From: JAEYFP01 sp964579795
GTDB taxonomy: Bacteria > Bacillota > Clostridia > Lachnospirales > Lachnospiraceae
Length of the DNA: 13,988 nucleotides
Direction: 5' to 3'
Assembly (NCBI GenBank): GCA_964579795.1
Contig: CAZOHM010000060.1
Coordinates: forward strand, 1-13,988
The position numbers and the translations under genes were made by a program. The notes beneath the pieces are model-generated. The model saw nothing but the letters and a program-made list of their open reading frames with translations. It had not been told where the DNA came from and did not search any database. Below, in pieces: positions 13,431 to 13,988 of the stretch. Numbering within the stretch: the stretch's first letter is position 1; each line of letters begins with the position of its first letter.

Positions 13431-13937
13431 ATAAAATAAATAGAAAGAAAAGAAAAAAGGAAGCACCATTGATTAGCTTCCAATTTAAGAAAAAGGAGGT
13501 ACGGACCGCCAAAAACATAATTCTATAAATACCCTTTTTTACCAGATGACATTTAGTTGGTACATCAGCTATAATAGTTTATAAGGTACAAATGAAAAAG
13601 TTAATAAGCACAAAAGATTGAGATTTAAGATACACGAATGAAGTTAAGCAGTAAACGTACGAGAGATAAGAAATCAAGCGATGTAAAGCAAGGTACATAA
13701 GAAACCAAATGTACAAGTGAGGAATATCTAAAGTACAAAAGATTAACATAAAAATTAAATATGGAAAGCTACAAACACACGGTATTGCAATAGCAGTACA
13801 GTAGAGTTTCACAGAAGTGCCTTGTACCTGAAAACTAGAGATGTACGAACAGAAACGAGAGGTATGGTCCATTGGAAAGTGATAGCGCAGTTTGAGAGCG
13901 GATGCAGATGATTTGAATCGGCATCCGCTTTCATTTT
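13431..13937 (+). ncRNA. Candidate large structured non-coding RNA, family not identified
   Basis: This is a transcription unit of about 500 bases defined by a perfect promoter at its 5' end and a GC-rich terminator at its 3' end. The plus strand is strongly A-rich and purine-rich; in 13621-13740 A alone is about half of the bases. The longest ATG frame is 20 codons (13638-13700), without a ribosome site, so it is not a normal protein gene. A continuous 17-base stretch near the 3' end (13861-13877) is complementary to three upstream segments in nested order: 13871-13877 with 13478-13484 (7 bp), 13866-13870 with 13503-13507 (5 bp), and 13861-13865 with 13529-13533 (5 bp). Inside these, 13584-13591 pairs with 13822-13829 (8 bp). 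Local elements include GGAAGC/GCTTCC (13459-13481) and a possible small pseudoknot at 13541-13566. Size and layout recall large ornate RNAs such as ROOL, GOLLD or OLE, but I cannot match any. It is not RNase P, tmRNA or SRP RNA, whose core motifs are absent. Confidence 0.6.
13894..13937 (+). terminator. Intrinsic terminator of the putative RNA gene
   Basis: A 12-bp stem with one G-U wobble (13894-13905 with 13921-13932) closes a 15-base loop and is followed by ATTTT, with another TTTTATTT shortly after. Its core GCGGATGC/GCATCCGC is the most GC-rich piece of this otherwise AT-rich region. Confidence 0.85.
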
Positions 13938-13946
13938 ACGTTTTAT

Positions 13947-13975
13947 TTGTATTTGAGTAGAGAATTTGTTATACT
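13947..13975 (+). promoter_or_regulatory. Promoter for a gene beyond the right edge
   Basis: TTGTAT (13947-13952) and TATACT (13970-13975) are 17 bases apart. Coming right after the terminator, it suggests that the next gene is transcribed independently and that the 13431-13937 transcript is not simply its long leader. Confidence 0.5.
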
Positions 13976-13988
13976 TTTATTTATGGAC

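Noticed and set aside
13638..13700. A 20-codon small protein within the putative RNA
   Set aside because: It has no ribosome site before its ATG and only basic, low-complexity residues. It is most simply chance in A-rich sequence, though conservation was not tested.
13499..13846. CRISPR or tandem repeat array suggested by the recurring GTAC motif
   Set aside because: The shared core is only four bases with irregular spacing and no constant repeat length. No cas genes are present.
13579..13872. A 97-codon minus-strand open frame across the putative RNA gene
   Set aside because: It has no ribosome site before its ATG and its composition (Tyr, Phe, Leu, Ser rich) is just the complement of an A-rich strand. 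The promoter and terminator point the other way.
1..13988. Insertion sequences, integrases, tRNA genes, attachment sites or prophage genes
   Set aside because: I found no transposase, integrase, terminal repeats or tRNA cloverleaf. The window looks like ordinary chromosome.

Overview
The window is about 14 kb of AT-rich DNA from a Gram-positive anaerobe, most likely a Lachnospiraceae (Clostridia). This placement is an inference. It rests on strong AGGAGG-type ribosome sites, on clostridial families (a DUF4358 lipoprotein, DHHW and SGNH surface proteins, a cysteine-tailed LUD protein) and on near-consensus sigma-A promoters with 17-base spacers.

Layout. The left edge holds the 3' end of an unidentified gene (1-127). 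Next is a two-helix membrane protein of unknown function (211-954) with its own promoter and a strong terminator. Two minus-strand genes follow and probably form an operon: a diacylglycerol-kinase-family lipid kinase (1845-2762) and a PAP2-family membrane phosphatase (1084-1785). Divergent from them is glyA (2979-4217), serine hydroxymethyltransferase, with a clear promoter and a 3' hairpin.

From 4468 to 12530 there are seven closely spaced plus-strand genes. The first three form a MacB-like ABC system: an ATPase, an extracellular CARDB-like protein anchored by a C-terminal helix, and an FtsX/MacB permease. The next four look like a surface-polymer acylation cassette: an AlgI/DltB-type MBOAT acyltransferase, a DHHW (AlgJ/AlgX-like) protein, a membrane-anchored SGNH hydrolase and a DUF4358 lipoprotein. 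A promoter overlapping the end of the DHHW gene could express the last two genes separately. A 13-bp hairpin closes the operon and overlaps the 3' end of a convergent LUD-domain gene (12560-13171).

The right end (13172-13988) has no convincing protein gene. It carries a perfect TTGACA-N17-TATAAT promoter, about 500 bases of strongly purine-rich DNA with no open frame above about 20 codons, a GC-rich terminator, and a second promoter heading out of the window. I read this as a large structured non-coding RNA gene. It has nested long-range complementarity, ten GTAC tetramers in about 350 bases, and a perfect Shine-Dalgarno sequence with no start codon behind it. I cannot assign it to a known RNA family from sequence alone. 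It is the best candidate here for something undescribed.
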